From assembly GCA_963763135.1 (NCBI GenBank), contig CAVXNJ010000012.1, forward strand, positions 496,001 through 560,000: a DNA stretch of 64,000 bases. Direction: 5' to 3'. Source of the stretch: JANMZO01 sp963763135 (GTDB lineage: Bacteria; Actinomycetota; Acidimicrobiia; Acidimicrobiales; JANYDT01). Of the stretch, positions 18,336 to 26,617 are shown piece after piece. The notes below the pieces were generated by a model. The model searched no databases. It was given only the letters and a program-made list of their open reading frames with translations, and had not been told where the DNA came from. The translations under genes were made by a program, and so were the position numbers. Within the stretch, counting starts at the first letter, position 1. The number at the start of each line of letters is the position of its first letter.

Positions 18336-18516
18336 GGGAACCTTCGGGTCTAACGATGTGGGTGACGATGGAGAGCAGGAAAGACGTCGCCGGAAGCGAC
18401 ATCCATCACGAGTGTCAGAGTCTCGGACCCACCCAAAAGACTGACAAGACGGCAGAAACAGATGTGGGCGAGGTGTTTGCACACCCCGCCCACCATCGGG
18501 TCGAATCAGCTAATGA

Positions 18517-18714
18517 TCACTGGCTGCCGACAGCGTTGCCGACCTTCTGGAACGTCTGGCTGACCTTGTCCTTGAGCGCAACAACGGCGGTGATGATGCC
18601 AACGGCGATCAGACCGACCATGAGGGCGTACTCAACTGCGGTAGCGCCACGCTCTTCGATTTCTGCACGGCGGCCGGCGATCCAGCTCTGGAGGTTTACG
18701 AACATTTCAAGCAT
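18517..18714 (-). CDS. flp: Flp-family major pilin
   Basis: This is a 65-residue Flp pilin: leader with ERGATAVEYALMVGLIAVGII, where a TadV-type peptidase would cleave after the Gly, followed by the hydrophobic helix and a polar end (VSQTFQKVGNAVGSQ). A good ribosome site (AAGGAT) lies just upstream of the ATG. It is the first gene of the Tad locus and the best candidate for the major subunit. No prepilin peptidase gene is in the window. Confidence 0.88.
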   Translation of the reverse strand: MLEMFVNLQSWIAGRRAEIEERGATAVEYALMVGLIAVGIITAVVALKDKVSQTFQKVGNAVGSQ

Positions 18715-18898
18715 TTGGGTTTATCCTTAAGGTTGGGGTTTTAAAGTGGTTGGTCCTTGCGGATCCGAGTGGTCCGGCGAGAACCACAGAATCACTTTCG
18801 GCCCATTTGAGCCGCTCTCAATCACCAATTTTGATGATTGATGTTGCTCGGAGAGTCGAATTGGTCCAGCGGACTCACGACTTCCGAACATTCATAGT

Positions 18899-19720
18899 TC
18901 AATCGGCCTTCAACATCTGACCGGTCGATTCCATATGCGCCATCCAGCCAGTTCGATAGGCGAACGCAACGGCGCCAACTACCGACGTTGTGGCCAATTT
19001 GGCGAGGATGCTGCGGATCTGAGTCCGAACCGTATTGAGGGATACGAAGCTCTGTCGGGCAATCTCTTCGGGGGTCATCGCCTGGGCCAGCAGGCAGAGA
19101 ACTTCCATTTCCCGTTTGGTCAGCTTCTCAAAGAGCACTTCGCGATCGCGATGGCCGGCCCGCTCCGCTCGAAGTTCACTGAGCAGCAATTCGCGAACGC
19201 CAACACCAAGAACCGGTTCACCGCGCACGACACGGGCCAAAAGCGCATCGAGTTCCGTGAGCGTGGCGTCGAGATAACTCAACGCGTCAGCTCCCAGATC
19301 GACCCATCGCGCCGCTACGAGCGGCTCGTTCGGACACGCGATCGCCACGATCGAAAGACGCTGCATCTTGCAGCGCTTTACGGCCCGCTGAACCAATGGG
19401 TCCTCGGGATCAAGCGAACCATCGATGAGTACGAGATCCGGGGGGAGCGAATGTTCGATCCAGCGTTGATCTGCGAGACCGAACCGGAGCGTGGCGTCGA
19501 GTTGCGCGGCCAACAGCTCACCGAAGAGCCGGTTCGCCGTCAGCAGACTGACACGGCAATTCTCCGAACGGGCATATCGGGGGTCTTCCCGGCGATCGCG
19601 ATTCGGCGATGTGAGCGCTTGGTGTTCCGTGTGACCTGGGCTGACCGTCGAAACACGATCCGCCCCGGGAACGTCGACTTGGACGCGGCCGTCGGCACCG
19701 ACGTTGTTCATCCCAGTCAT
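18899..19720 (-). CDS. LuxR-type response regulator with atypical receiver
   Basis: The C-terminal 70 residues form a LuxR/GerE helix-turn-helix (LTKREMEVLCLLAQAMTPEE, then FVSLNTVRTQIRSILAKL). The N-terminal part resembles a receiver domain with the possible phospho-acceptor in LVLIDGS, but the usual N-terminal acidic pair is replaced by LLTANRLF, so phosphorylation is doubtful. The frame is open to 19780; I favour the ATG at 19720 (MTGMNNVG), with 19711 as an alternative. It lies directly upstream of the Tad pilin genes on the same strand and may control them (inference). Confidence 0.8.
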   Translation of the reverse strand: MTGMNNVGADGRVQVDVPGADRVSTVSPGHTEHQALTSPNRDRREDPRYARSENCRVSLLTANRLFGELLAAQLDATLRFGLADQRWIEHSLPPDLVLIDGSLDPEDPLVQRAVKRCKMQRLSIVAIACPNEPLVAARWVDLGADALSYLDATLTELDALLARVVRGEPVLGVGVRELLLSELRAERAGHRDREVLFEKLTKREMEVLCLLAQAMTPEEIARQSFVSLNTVRTQIRSILAKLATTSVVGAVAFAYRTGWMAHMESTGQMLKAD

Positions 19721-19840
19721 CGCAGACTCATCGTCGCGATTCGCGTCGGCCTTGAGTGGTCCGACGAAAAGGCGACGCAAGCTCAGCTGCCGCCCGCAGG
19801 CAGCGTTTTTCCTTCGCGAAAATCGGGTATCTGGACACGC

Positions 19841-20515
19841 ATGCAGACCCTCAGACGAGCACAGGCCCCGTCAGGTGAAAAGACCGGGACGAGCATTCAC
19901 GAACTCGACTCCGACCCGACCTGCGACAAAAGCATTGACGCACCCGACCCCGACCCGACCTGCGACAAAAGCATTGACGCACCCGACCCCGACCCGACCT
20001 GCGACAAAAGCATTCACGAACTCGACTCCGACCCGACCTGCGACAAAAGCATTGACGAACTCGACGATGTTCGCGACCGTGAAGAACTTCGACAGCGCTA
20101 CTACGGCTTGTTGCAGGAATTGCGGGTCATGCTCCCCGGCGTGCAGGTGATGTTGGCCTTCCTGTTGAGCGTGCCGTTCAGCCAACGCTTCCCTGAGCTA
20201 GATCACTTCGATCGGCGACTCTTCGGCCTGTCGCTCGTGTCGTCGGCAGCGTCGACCGTCTGCCTTCTGACGCCGACCGTCTTGCACCGCGCAGCAAACC
20301 GCACGGCGCGCCGGGAACGCCTCCGTTGGGCTATTCGGGCGTCACGCGTCGGCATGGCGTTCTTGGCTGTCGCGCTCGTTTCGGGCCTCTGGTGCGTGTG
20401 CCGTCTGCTCTACGCGCCGCGGACGACGACCGTGGTTCTCGCCGCGGTGGCCACATTGATGACAACGTCATGGATAGCCCTTCCACTCCTGATTTCTCGC
20501 AGACAACGTGGCTGA
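19841..20515 (+). CDS. DUF6328-family membrane protein with repeated N-terminus
   Basis: The C-terminal 150 residues carry the DUF6328 pattern: QELRVMLPGVQVMLAFLLS, then four membrane helices. The N-terminal 75 residues are mostly four in-frame copies of a 13-residue acidic unit (DPTCDKSI core), encoded by 39-bp repeats at 19892-20047 with a partial fifth copy. The ATG at 19841 is the only ATG upstream of the conserved part in this frame. The function of the family is unknown. Confidence 0.72.
   Translation: MQTLRRAQAPSGEKTGTSIHELDSDPTCDKSIDAPDPDPTCDKSIDAPDPDPTCDKSIHELDSDPTCDKSIDELDDVRDREELRQRYYGLLQELRVMLPGVQVMLAFLLSVPFSQRFPELDHFDRRLFGLSLVSSAASTVCLLTPTVLHRAANRTARRERLRWAIRASRVGMAFLAVALVSGLWCVCRLLYAPRTTTVVLAAVATLMTTSWIALPLLISRRQRG
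19892..20060. repeat. 39-bp tandem repeat, four copies plus partial fifth
   Basis: Units begin at 19892, 19931, 19970 and 20009 with a partial unit at 20048; each starts AGCATT and contains CCGACCCGACCTGCGACAAA. The unit length is a multiple of three, so both strands stay open. Copies alternate between two sub-types (GAACTCGACTCC and GCACCCGACCCC in the variable part). It encodes the N-terminal region of the DUF6328 protein. Confidence 0.9.
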
Positions 20516-20662
20516 TACGCACAGGCACGGATGTTTCTCCGGACCGATCCGGCTCGTCGCATGCGACAGCGCCCTTCCGGAATTCGTCGCCCGGAGAGCA
20601 TCGCGTAGGGAACCAGTCGCAACGGACACGAGAAGCTCTCACCGAAAGGCCGTAGCCGACGC

Positions 20663-21094
20663 TCAGACCTTCGTGATCGCCTTCACCCGATCAGCGATTT
20701 CTCGGGCGAGCGATATGTCGTCGGCCGAGCCGGCTCCAACGCCCGCGACCTCCTGCAGGGCGAGAAGCTTTCCGAGATCACCCTGAACCCGGATCTTCCC
20801 CGACATGAAGGCCTGCATCGCCGCGGCCGGATTCTGATCGACGAACAAGGCCTTCGCCGTCTCGTAATCAGTGGTGATCGACACGTCGGGCTTGTCGAGA
20901 TGGCCTTCGTCGAGCGCCAGACCGCCACTGGAGGAATCCACATGTGCGTTCAGCGGACCGTCGCCAAACGGCACGTCGTTGACGACGAGATTCATCGCAA
21001 TCGGCGGTACGTCGGGCGCCTTGTGCTGGTACTCGTCGCGGATTTCGCGCGCGGCAGCGATCCACTTTTCCGAAAGGAAGGGGTACTGAGCCAC
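20663..21094 (-). CDS. SCP2 sterol-binding-domain protein
   Basis: The 143-residue product is a single SCP2-like domain: it contains DKPDVSITTDYETAKALFVD and the typical end AFMSGKIRVQGDLGKLLAL. SCP2 proteins bind lipid or acyl-CoA ligands in a hydrophobic tunnel. It has no signal peptide and should be cytoplasmic. The neighbours (DUF6328, ferredoxin) do not suggest a pathway. Confidence 0.85.
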   Translation of the reverse strand: MAQYPFLSEKWIAAAREIRDEYQHKAPDVPPIAMNLVVNDVPFGDGPLNAHVDSSSGGLALDEGHLDKPDVSITTDYETAKALFVDQNPAAAMQAFMSGKIRVQGDLGKLLALQEVAGVGAGSADDISLAREIADRVKAITKV

Positions 21095-21265
21095 GTGATC
21101 TCCTGAGGTCGATGTCGGGGTACTGACGCTACGAAGTTAGCCCAACCAGCGGGAAAATCGCCGACGTCGTCGGGTTGTCCGCAGCGCGGTGCCGGCGGAG
21201 CCCCGATCTCTGTGCCCAGGTAGGAGCGCTGTTCGTTCTTCGGGCATGCGTCTAACGTGCGGAGC

Positions 21266-21871
21266 GTGTCTGAATCTGCCGCGCCATCGGGCGTACCTGC
21301 TGGAACCCGCTCCGAACGCATCGCGAACCGGGCTCGAAATCCGAAGTGGAAGAACCCGGCGCTGCGGATCGACATGTCGATCTGTATCAATTGCGACACC
21401 TGCCTGCGTCACTGCCCGCCACATTTCGGGGCCATCTTCAATCACGGCATCGACGTGATCATCGTGTCGGAACTGTGCTCGGGTTGCGGAAAGTGCCTTC
21501 CACCGGTGTGCCCGGTTGACTGCATCATCGAAGATCCGAACCCCGATCCCACACCGTCGGAGTGGTGGGACTACCCGCTCAGCGACGACGACCCGTACAA
21601 ATACGTTCGGTCGCGACGTTCGGACGAATGTTCCCGCCCAGCGGGAGTTTGCGTCCGAACGTCAGGCCTGGGCTGGTTCAGCGCAGGGGCGGCTGATCCT
21701 TGCCGGTGTTCATGTACACGGTTGGGTTCGGGGCGAAATCGACGATCAGGCCGAGTCGGAGCTGCGGGATTTCCTCTTTGCTCAACTCGTAGGGGAAGGT
21801 GCACGACTTGGTCTCGCCGGGCTGGACGGTTTCGTTGTTCCAGCAGTCGTCTTCGACCGACGCACCGTTGA
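21266..21871 (+). CDS. Ferredoxin with two 4Fe-4S motifs, uncertain 3' end
   Basis: Residues about 35-90 form a dicluster ferredoxin: CINCDTCLRHCPP and CSGCGKCLPPVCPVDC. The GTG at 21266 is a likely start; another lies at 21257. After SDDDPYKYVRS the frame continues for about 90 more residues rich in Arg, Cys and Ser, through a strong hairpin at 21616-21662 and across 194 bases of the opposing gene. That tail looks non-coding, so the true stop has probably been lost to an indel or the end is misread. The electron partner is unknown. Confidence 0.7.
   Translation: MSESAAPSGVPAGTRSERIANRARNPKWKNPALRIDMSICINCDTCLRHCPPHFGAIFNHGIDVIIVSELCSGCGKCLPPVCPVDCIIEDPNPDPTPSEWWDYPLSDDDPYKYVRSRRSDECSRPAGVCVRTSGLGWFSAGAADPCRCSCTRLGSGRNRRSGRVGAAGFPLCSTRRGRCTTWSRRAGRFRCSSSRLRPTHR
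21616..21662. terminator. Two-part hairpin between convergent genes
   Basis: ACGTTCGGAC at 21616-21625 pairs with GTCCGAACGT at 21653-21662, and inside it TCCCGC at 21632-21637 pairs with GCGGGA at 21641-21646. Its position 15 bases past the stop of the minus-strand secreted protein suggests a terminator, probably for both directions. Confidence 0.6.
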
Positions 21872-22388
21872 CCCACCGTTCGACCTCATCACGCTTCCTC
21901 GTCACGCCGTTGTACCCGACGAAGCGGGTCCGGTTCTCCGTGGCGGCCAGGTTCCTTATCTTGAGCGACACCGTCGAGATCGTGGCACTGGGATCGACCA
22001 GAGCGTTGCGTTCGTCAACGGCGAGCACGCGTGCGGTGTCGTCGTCGGTTCGACTCACGACGGTGACCTCCCAAGTGCCCGACAGCTCGGACGTGATCCG
22101 CACGGGCACGCCGAGTTTGATGGGGTTGCGGATGGTCCCCGCCTGCCACCACTGGAGGGCACCCGAGATGAGCTGCACACATTCGAACGAGGCCCCTCCA
22201 GCCGTCGCCTGCGTCCCCTTCGATGAACACGGTTTTCCGTTGGCGATCACGACCCTGGTGGTCGTCGGGGTCTTGGCTTTGACCGTTTTCTTCTTGGTCG
22301 CCGCCCCGGCACCCGGACCGAAGGACATGGCTGTTAGGGCGAGAGAAATCACCGTTGCAGAAGCGAGAAGGTTCCGTCGTGTCGTCAT
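21678..22388 (-). CDS. Secreted protein of unknown function
   Basis: The 236-residue product begins MTTRRNLLASATVISLALTA, a signal peptide, with likely cleavage near AGAATKK. A Lys/Thr-rich linker precedes a domain of about 180 residues with four Cys (positions near 54, 70, 180 and 191) that could form disulfides. Much of the domain is predicted beta structure (ITSELSGTWEVTVVSRTDD). I recognise no family. It converges on the ferredoxin gene and is divergent from gatC. Confidence 0.72.
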   Translation of the reverse strand: MTTRRNLLASATVISLALTAMSFGPGAGAATKKKTVKAKTPTTTRVVIANGKPCSSKGTQATAGGASFECVQLISGALQWWQAGTIRNPIKLGVPVRITSELSGTWEVTVVSRTDDDTARVLAVDERNALVDPSATISTVSLKIRNLAATENRTRFVGYNGVTRKRDEVERWVNGASVEDDCWNNETVQPGETKSCTFPYELSKEEIPQLRLGLIVDFAPNPTVYMNTGKDQPPLR

Positions 22389-22469
22389 ACGGTCACTTAA
22401 CTACAGACTCCCGAACTAGTCCTGCCCGAACGGGCAACACGGAGTGCAGGCTGTTTACCCATTGCCAGG

Positions 22470-22562
22470 GGCCCCGGCAATCCCACCGGAGGGCGGGTGG
22501 GAACGCTTACCCATGCCCGGGGACCCCGCCAATCCCACCGGAGGGCGGGTGGGAACGCCCTA
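22470..22562. promoter_or_regulatory. Duplicated hairpin element upstream of gatC
   Basis: Two copies of a roughly 45-bp element lie 52 bp apart. Each contains a CCCACC/GGTGGG hairpin with an 8-base loop (22482-22501 and 22534-22553). The second copy ends 14 bases before the gatC start, which places it in the likely leader. It may be a transcription or translation control, or simply a tandem duplication. Confidence 0.5.
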
Positions 22563-22575
22563 CGATGGAGGACTT

Positions 22576-22917
22576 ATGTCGACGACACCCCCAGCAACCG
22601 GTGATGCGACCGGTGCGGCGCACGTGCTCACCCGGGCCGACGTTGCGCATGTGGCCAAATTGGCCCGACTCGCCCTGTCCGATGCCGAGATCGACCGTTA
22701 TGCGGTGGATCTGGCCGGGATTTTGACCCACGCCCAAGACGTGGCGTCGCTCAACACCGACGGGGTGGAAGCGACCGCCCACCCGCTCCCGCTTTCCAAC
22801 GTGTTCCGGTCAGACGTCGTGCACGAGTGTCTTGACCGAGACGAAGTGCTCGCGATGGCCCCACAGGCCCAGGACCAGCGGTTTCGCGTTCCGAACATTT
22901 TGGGAGAAGCACCGTGA
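22576..22917 (+). CDS. gatC: Asp/Glu-tRNA amidotransferase subunit C
   Basis: GatC is the small scaffold of the GatCAB complex, which converts Glu-tRNA(Gln) and Asp-tRNA(Asn) to the amidated forms. The 113-residue product has the family core VAHVAKLARLALSDAEIDRY, the DGVEATAHPLPLSNVFRSDV stretch and the typical RFRVPNIL end. The ATG at 22576 is chosen because upstream in-frame sequence is repeat-derived. Its stop overlaps the gatA GTG by 4 bases. Confidence 0.93.
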   Translation: MSTTPPATGDATGAAHVLTRADVAHVAKLARLALSDAEIDRYAVDLAGILTHAQDVASLNTDGVEATAHPLPLSNVFRSDVVHECLDRDEVLAMAPQAQDQRFRVPNILGEAP

Positions 22918-24398
22918 GCACCGATTACGCAGGAAAAAGCGTCGCCTACGAACCGGGTGACAACTCGGCTGCCCAGATCGCCCGCGACGTTGCGGCCGGA
23001 AAGCGCAAGGCCGTCGACGTTCTGGCTGACCATTTCGCCCGTCTCGATGCCAATGAGACCGACGTTCACGCGTTCAACCTGGTCATGCGATCACAGGCCG
23101 AGGCCGCGGCTGCCGCGGTAGACGCTGCCGTTTCGGCCGGACAACCGGTGGGTCCGCTCGCCGGAGTGCCGATCGCGTTGAAAGACAACATGTGTACCCG
23201 GGGTATCGAAACGACGTGTTCGTCGAAGATTCTCGAAGGCTGGAAGCCACCCTACGACGCGACCGTCGTGACCCGACTCGCGGCCGCCGGCGCCGTCGTC
23301 GTCGGCAAGTGCAACCTCGATGAGTTCGCCATGGGATCGTCGACCGAGAACTCCGCGTTCGGCCCGACCCGCAACCCCCACGATCTGGCCAAGGTACCGG
23401 GTGGTTCATCGGGAGGCTCAGCCGCTGCGGTGGCCGCCGGGTTCGCCGCAATGTCCCTCGGGTCCGACACCGGTGGCTCAATTCGCCAGCCGGCGTCGCT
23501 GTGCGGCCTCGTTGGCCTTAAGCCCACATACGGTTTGGTAAGTCGCTATGGGCTCATCGCATTCGCGAGCTCGCTCGACCAGATCGGTCCCTTTGCCCAT
23601 CGGGTGGAAGACGCCGCACTGATGCTTGAGGCAATTGCCGGGCACGATCCTGCCGACTCGACCTCGTTCGATCAACCCGCCGGCTCGTACGTGCCTGCTG
23701 TGGCCGATGGGTTGGCCAACGGCCTGGCCGGCCTTCGCGTCGGCATCATCACCGAGCTGAGCGGTGAAGGGATCTCCGCCGATGTGCTGGCCCGGGTTGA
23801 CGTTGCGGCCTCGCGTTTGCGCGATGCCGGGGCGACGGTCGGAACGGTCAGCGTTCCTTCCACCAAACTTGGTCTGTCCGCGTACTATCTCATCGCTCCG
23901 GCCGAGTGCTCGTCGAACCTGTCCCGCTACGACGGCGTGCGTTACGGCCTTCGCATCAAGGGCGAGAAGGCGGCCAACGTCGAAGAGATGATGGCGCTCT
24001 CGCGTGCCGCAGGATTCGGTCCCGAGGTCAAGCGCCGGATCATGCTCGGCACCTACGCCCTGTCGGCGGGCTACTACGACGCGTACTACGGCCAGGCCCA
24101 GAAGGTCCGCACGCTTATCATTCAGGACTTCGCCCGCGCCTACCAGGACTTCGACGTTCTGCTTACCCCGACGTCCCCGACCACCGCGTTCGCCTTCGGC
24201 GACAAGACCAACGATCCGATGACGATGTACCTCAACGACGTGTGCACGATTCCGTCCAACCTGTCGGGTGACCCGGCGATCTCGGTACCGTGCGGTGTCG
24301 GCGACGACGGCATGCCGGTCGGCGTCCAACTGCTCGGCCCGGCGCTGTCCGAGGCCCGATTGTTCAAAGCGGCCGCCGTCATTGAGAAGGGCAACTGA
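22914..24398 (+). CDS. gatA: Asp/Glu-tRNA amidotransferase subunit A
   Basis: GatA is the glutaminase subunit of GatCAB and supplies ammonia from glutamine. The 494-residue product has the amidase-signature elements: the Lys in PIALKDNMCT, the double-Ser region in PGGSSGGSAAAVAAG and GSDTGGSIRQPASLCG with the nucleophilic Ser. The GTG start overlaps the gatC stop. The gatB start follows one base after the gatA stop, so the three genes form one operon. Confidence 0.96.
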   Translation: MSTDYAGKSVAYEPGDNSAAQIARDVAAGKRKAVDVLADHFARLDANETDVHAFNLVMRSQAEAAAAAVDAAVSAGQPVGPLAGVPIALKDNMCTRGIETTCSSKILEGWKPPYDATVVTRLAAAGAVVVGKCNLDEFAMGSSTENSAFGPTRNPHDLAKVPGGSSGGSAAAVAAGFAAMSLGSDTGGSIRQPASLCGLVGLKPTYGLVSRYGLIAFASSLDQIGPFAHRVEDAALMLEAIAGHDPADSTSFDQPAGSYVPAVADGLANGLAGLRVGIITELSGEGISADVLARVDVAASRLRDAGATVGTVSVPSTKLGLSAYYLIAPAECSSNLSRYDGVRYGLRIKGEKAANVEEMMALSRAAGFGPEVKRRIMLGTYALSAGYYDAYYGQAQKVRTLIIQDFARAYQDFDVLLTPTSPTTAFAFGDKTNDPMTMYLNDVCTIPSNLSGDPAISVPCGVGDDGMPVGVQLLGPALSEARLFKAAAVIEKGN

Positions 24399-24399
24399 G

Positions 24400-25836
24400 A
24401 TGGCTGTGAAAGAAGGCTGGGAGCTCGTCGTCGGGCTCGAAGTGCATTGCGAGCTTATGACGAAGACGAAGATCTTCTGCTCGTGCCCCAACGAGTTCGG
24501 CAACGAGCCGAACACGAACGTCTGTCCCGTGTGCCTCGGCTTGCCCGGCTCGCTGCCGGTGCTGAACAAGACCGCGGTCGAGTACGCGATCCGGATCGGC
24601 ACCGCGCTCAACTGCACCGTCGAGCCGAGCATCTTCCACCGGAAGAACTACTTCTACCCCGACATGCCGAAGGACTACCAGGTCAGCCAGTACGACCAGC
24701 CGCTCAACGCGAACGGTTTCCTGGAACTGCCGAACGGCACCGTCATCGGAATAGAACGCGCGCATATGGAAGAGGACACTGGCAAGTCCTCGCACGTGGG
24801 CGGGTCGGGCCGCATCCAGGGCGCCGACTACTCGCTCGTCGACTACAACCGCGCGGGCGTACCGCTCGTGGAGATCGTGTCGCGTCCCGACATCCGCAGT
24901 GCCGAAGACGCGAAGGCCTACGTCGCCGAGCTGCGGGCGGTGCTCGTGGCCACCGGCGCGACTGACGGCAAGATGGAAGAGGGCTCGATGCGTGTAGATG
25001 CCAACGTGTCGGTCCGCAAGCCGGGCGACCCGCTTGGTACCCGATGTGAGATCAAGAACCTCAACTCACTACGTTCGCTTACGAAGGCGATCGAATACGA
25101 GGCGAACCGTCAGATCGACATGATCGAGAACGGCGAAAAGATCATCCAGCAGACCCGGCACTGGAGCGAGGTCGACGGTCGCACGTCAGCCATGCGTTCG
25201 AAGGAAGAGGCCAACGATTACCGCTACTTCCCCGAGCCCGACCTGGTGCCGATCGCGCCGTCGGCCGAGTGGATTGCGTCGATCAAAGCCGCGCTCCCCG
25301 AGTTCCCCGCCGCGAAACGCAAGAAGCTGAGCGAAGCCACGGGTGGTGCGCTGGCGACGTCGTCGGATCCCGTGGTGACGGTCGTCGACCAGGGATTGGA
25401 TGGCCTCGTGCTAGCCGCGGTGGCCGCTGGAGCCGACGCTCGCCAGGCGATCAACCGGGCGGCCAATGAGGTAGCTGCCGCGGGCGAAGAAGCCGCAGTG
25501 GCCCTGGACCCGGCGATGTTCGTGAAGGTTCTCCTGATGGAGTCCGAGGGCAAGCTGACGGCCACCCAGGCCAAGGCCGTGCTGTCGGAGTTGCTGACCG
25601 ACGGCGGCGATCCCGAGGCCATCGCCAAGGCCCGCGGGTTCGAGGCCATGGCGTCGGGCGCCGCGGAGTCGATGGTCGACCAGCTCATCGCGGCCAACCC
25701 GGCCGAGTTCGAGCGGCTCAAGGGCGGCGACCCCAAAGTTGCAGGCTTCTTCGTCGGCCAGGCCATGAAGCTGTCGGGTGGCAAGGCCGACGGCAAAGCC
25801 ATAACGGCCCTCCTCCGCAGCCGCGCCGGCCTGTAG
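24400..25836 (+). CDS. gatB: Asp/Glu-tRNA amidotransferase subunit B
   Basis: GatB binds the tRNA and activates the misacylated amino acid with ATP. The 478-residue product starts MAVKEGWELVVGLEVHCEL and shows the zinc-site region (CSCPNEFG and CPVCLGLPGSLP), KNYFYPDMPKDYQ and the signature DYNRAGVPLVEIVS. The tail is a YqeY-like domain ending in GKADGKAITALLRSRAGL. A CTCCGGAG box-pair element begins 16 bases after the stop and may end the transcript. Confidence 0.96.
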   Translation: MAVKEGWELVVGLEVHCELMTKTKIFCSCPNEFGNEPNTNVCPVCLGLPGSLPVLNKTAVEYAIRIGTALNCTVEPSIFHRKNYFYPDMPKDYQVSQYDQPLNANGFLELPNGTVIGIERAHMEEDTGKSSHVGGSGRIQGADYSLVDYNRAGVPLVEIVSRPDIRSAEDAKAYVAELRAVLVATGATDGKMEEGSMRVDANVSVRKPGDPLGTRCEIKNLNSLRSLTKAIEYEANRQIDMIENGEKIIQQTRHWSEVDGRTSAMRSKEEANDYRYFPEPDLVPIAPSAEWIASIKAALPEFPAAKRKKLSEATGGALATSSDPVVTVVDQGLDGLVLAAVAAGADARQAINRAANEVAAAGEEAAVALDPAMFVKVLLMESEGKLTATQAKAVLSELLTDGGDPEAIAKARGFEAMASGAAESMVDQLIAANPAEFERLKGGDPKVAGFFVGQAMKLSGGKADGKAITALLRSRAGL

Positions 25837-25852
25837 AGCGATCGCGGCTCCG

Positions 25853-25899
25853 CTCCGGAGCCGAAAACCACACCAGCCGTAACCTTTTTGACTCCGGAG
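25853..25899. repeat. CTCCGGAG box-pair element, single copy, after gatB
   Basis: Two CTCCGGAG octamers at 25853 and 25892 frame 31 bases; the start-to-start distance is 39 bp. The inner sequence resembles the hairpin form at 26618 (CCGAAAACCACACCAGCCGT) but its right arm has changed. It sits 16 bases past the gatB stop. Confidence 0.8.
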
Positions 25900-26016
25900 C
25901 AATAGATGCCGGCGCAATCAGGGCGCTCCGTTGGCATAGCGCGCAAACCTGACTACTTTTGTCGGGATTAGAGGATCCGGCGTCCGCCGACCCCTCGTTC
26001 CCGAAAGCGGTTTCCC

Positions 26017-26595
26017 ATGGCTGTCCTCGACGAAGTCCTCAACGCCAACGAGCACTACGCAAGCTCCTTCGGAGCAAAGGGTGAGCTCGCCCTTCCGCCG
26101 GCCCGCCAGTTCGCCATTCTCACCTGCATGGATGCCCGCCTCGATCCGGCAAAATACGCCGGTCTCTCAGAAGGCGACGCTCACGTCATCCGCAACGCCG
26201 GCGGACGGGCCAGCGACGATGCAATCCGGTCGCTCGTCATTTCGTACAAGCTCCTCGGCACCAAGGAGTGGTTCGTCATCCACCACACGAACTGCGGAAT
26301 GCTCTTCTTCGCCGATGAGGTCATGCGGGGCCTATTGGCCAACAGCCTGGAAACCGCAGCGCTCGGGCCCGACGGGTTCACCGACGTTGGCACCGGCCCC
26401 GGTTCCGCTGAAGCTAAGTACATCGACTGGCTGACGATTTCGGACAACGCTGCGAGTGTCGTCGAAGATGTCACCCGCATCCGAAATCATCCGCTCGTGC
26501 CGTCACGAATCCCGATCTACGGCTACATCTACGACGTCACGACCGGCCGCCTGGTCGAGGTCCCAGCCGCCACCGTGGCTGGTGCCTCCGCATAA
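26017..26595 (+). CDS. Beta-class carbonic anhydrase
   Basis: It interconverts CO2 and bicarbonate in the cytoplasm. The 192-residue product has the zinc and catalytic motifs CMDARLDP (Cys, and the Asp-Arg pair) and HHTNCGM (His and Cys), with RNAGGRASDDAIRSLVIS between them. This matches the short actinobacterial beta-class enzymes. It is monocistronic between gatB and the large repeat array, the first element of which starts 22 bases after its stop. Confidence 0.93.
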   Translation: MAVLDEVLNANEHYASSFGAKGELALPPARQFAILTCMDARLDPAKYAGLSEGDAHVIRNAGGRASDDAIRSLVISYKLLGTKEWFVIHHTNCGMLFFADEVMRGLLANSLETAALGPDGFTDVGTGPGSAEAKYIDWLTISDNAASVVEDVTRIRNHPLVPSRIPIYGYIYDVTTGRLVEVPAATVAGASA

Positions 26596-26617
26596 CGATC
26601 GAACCCATTCGCAACCG

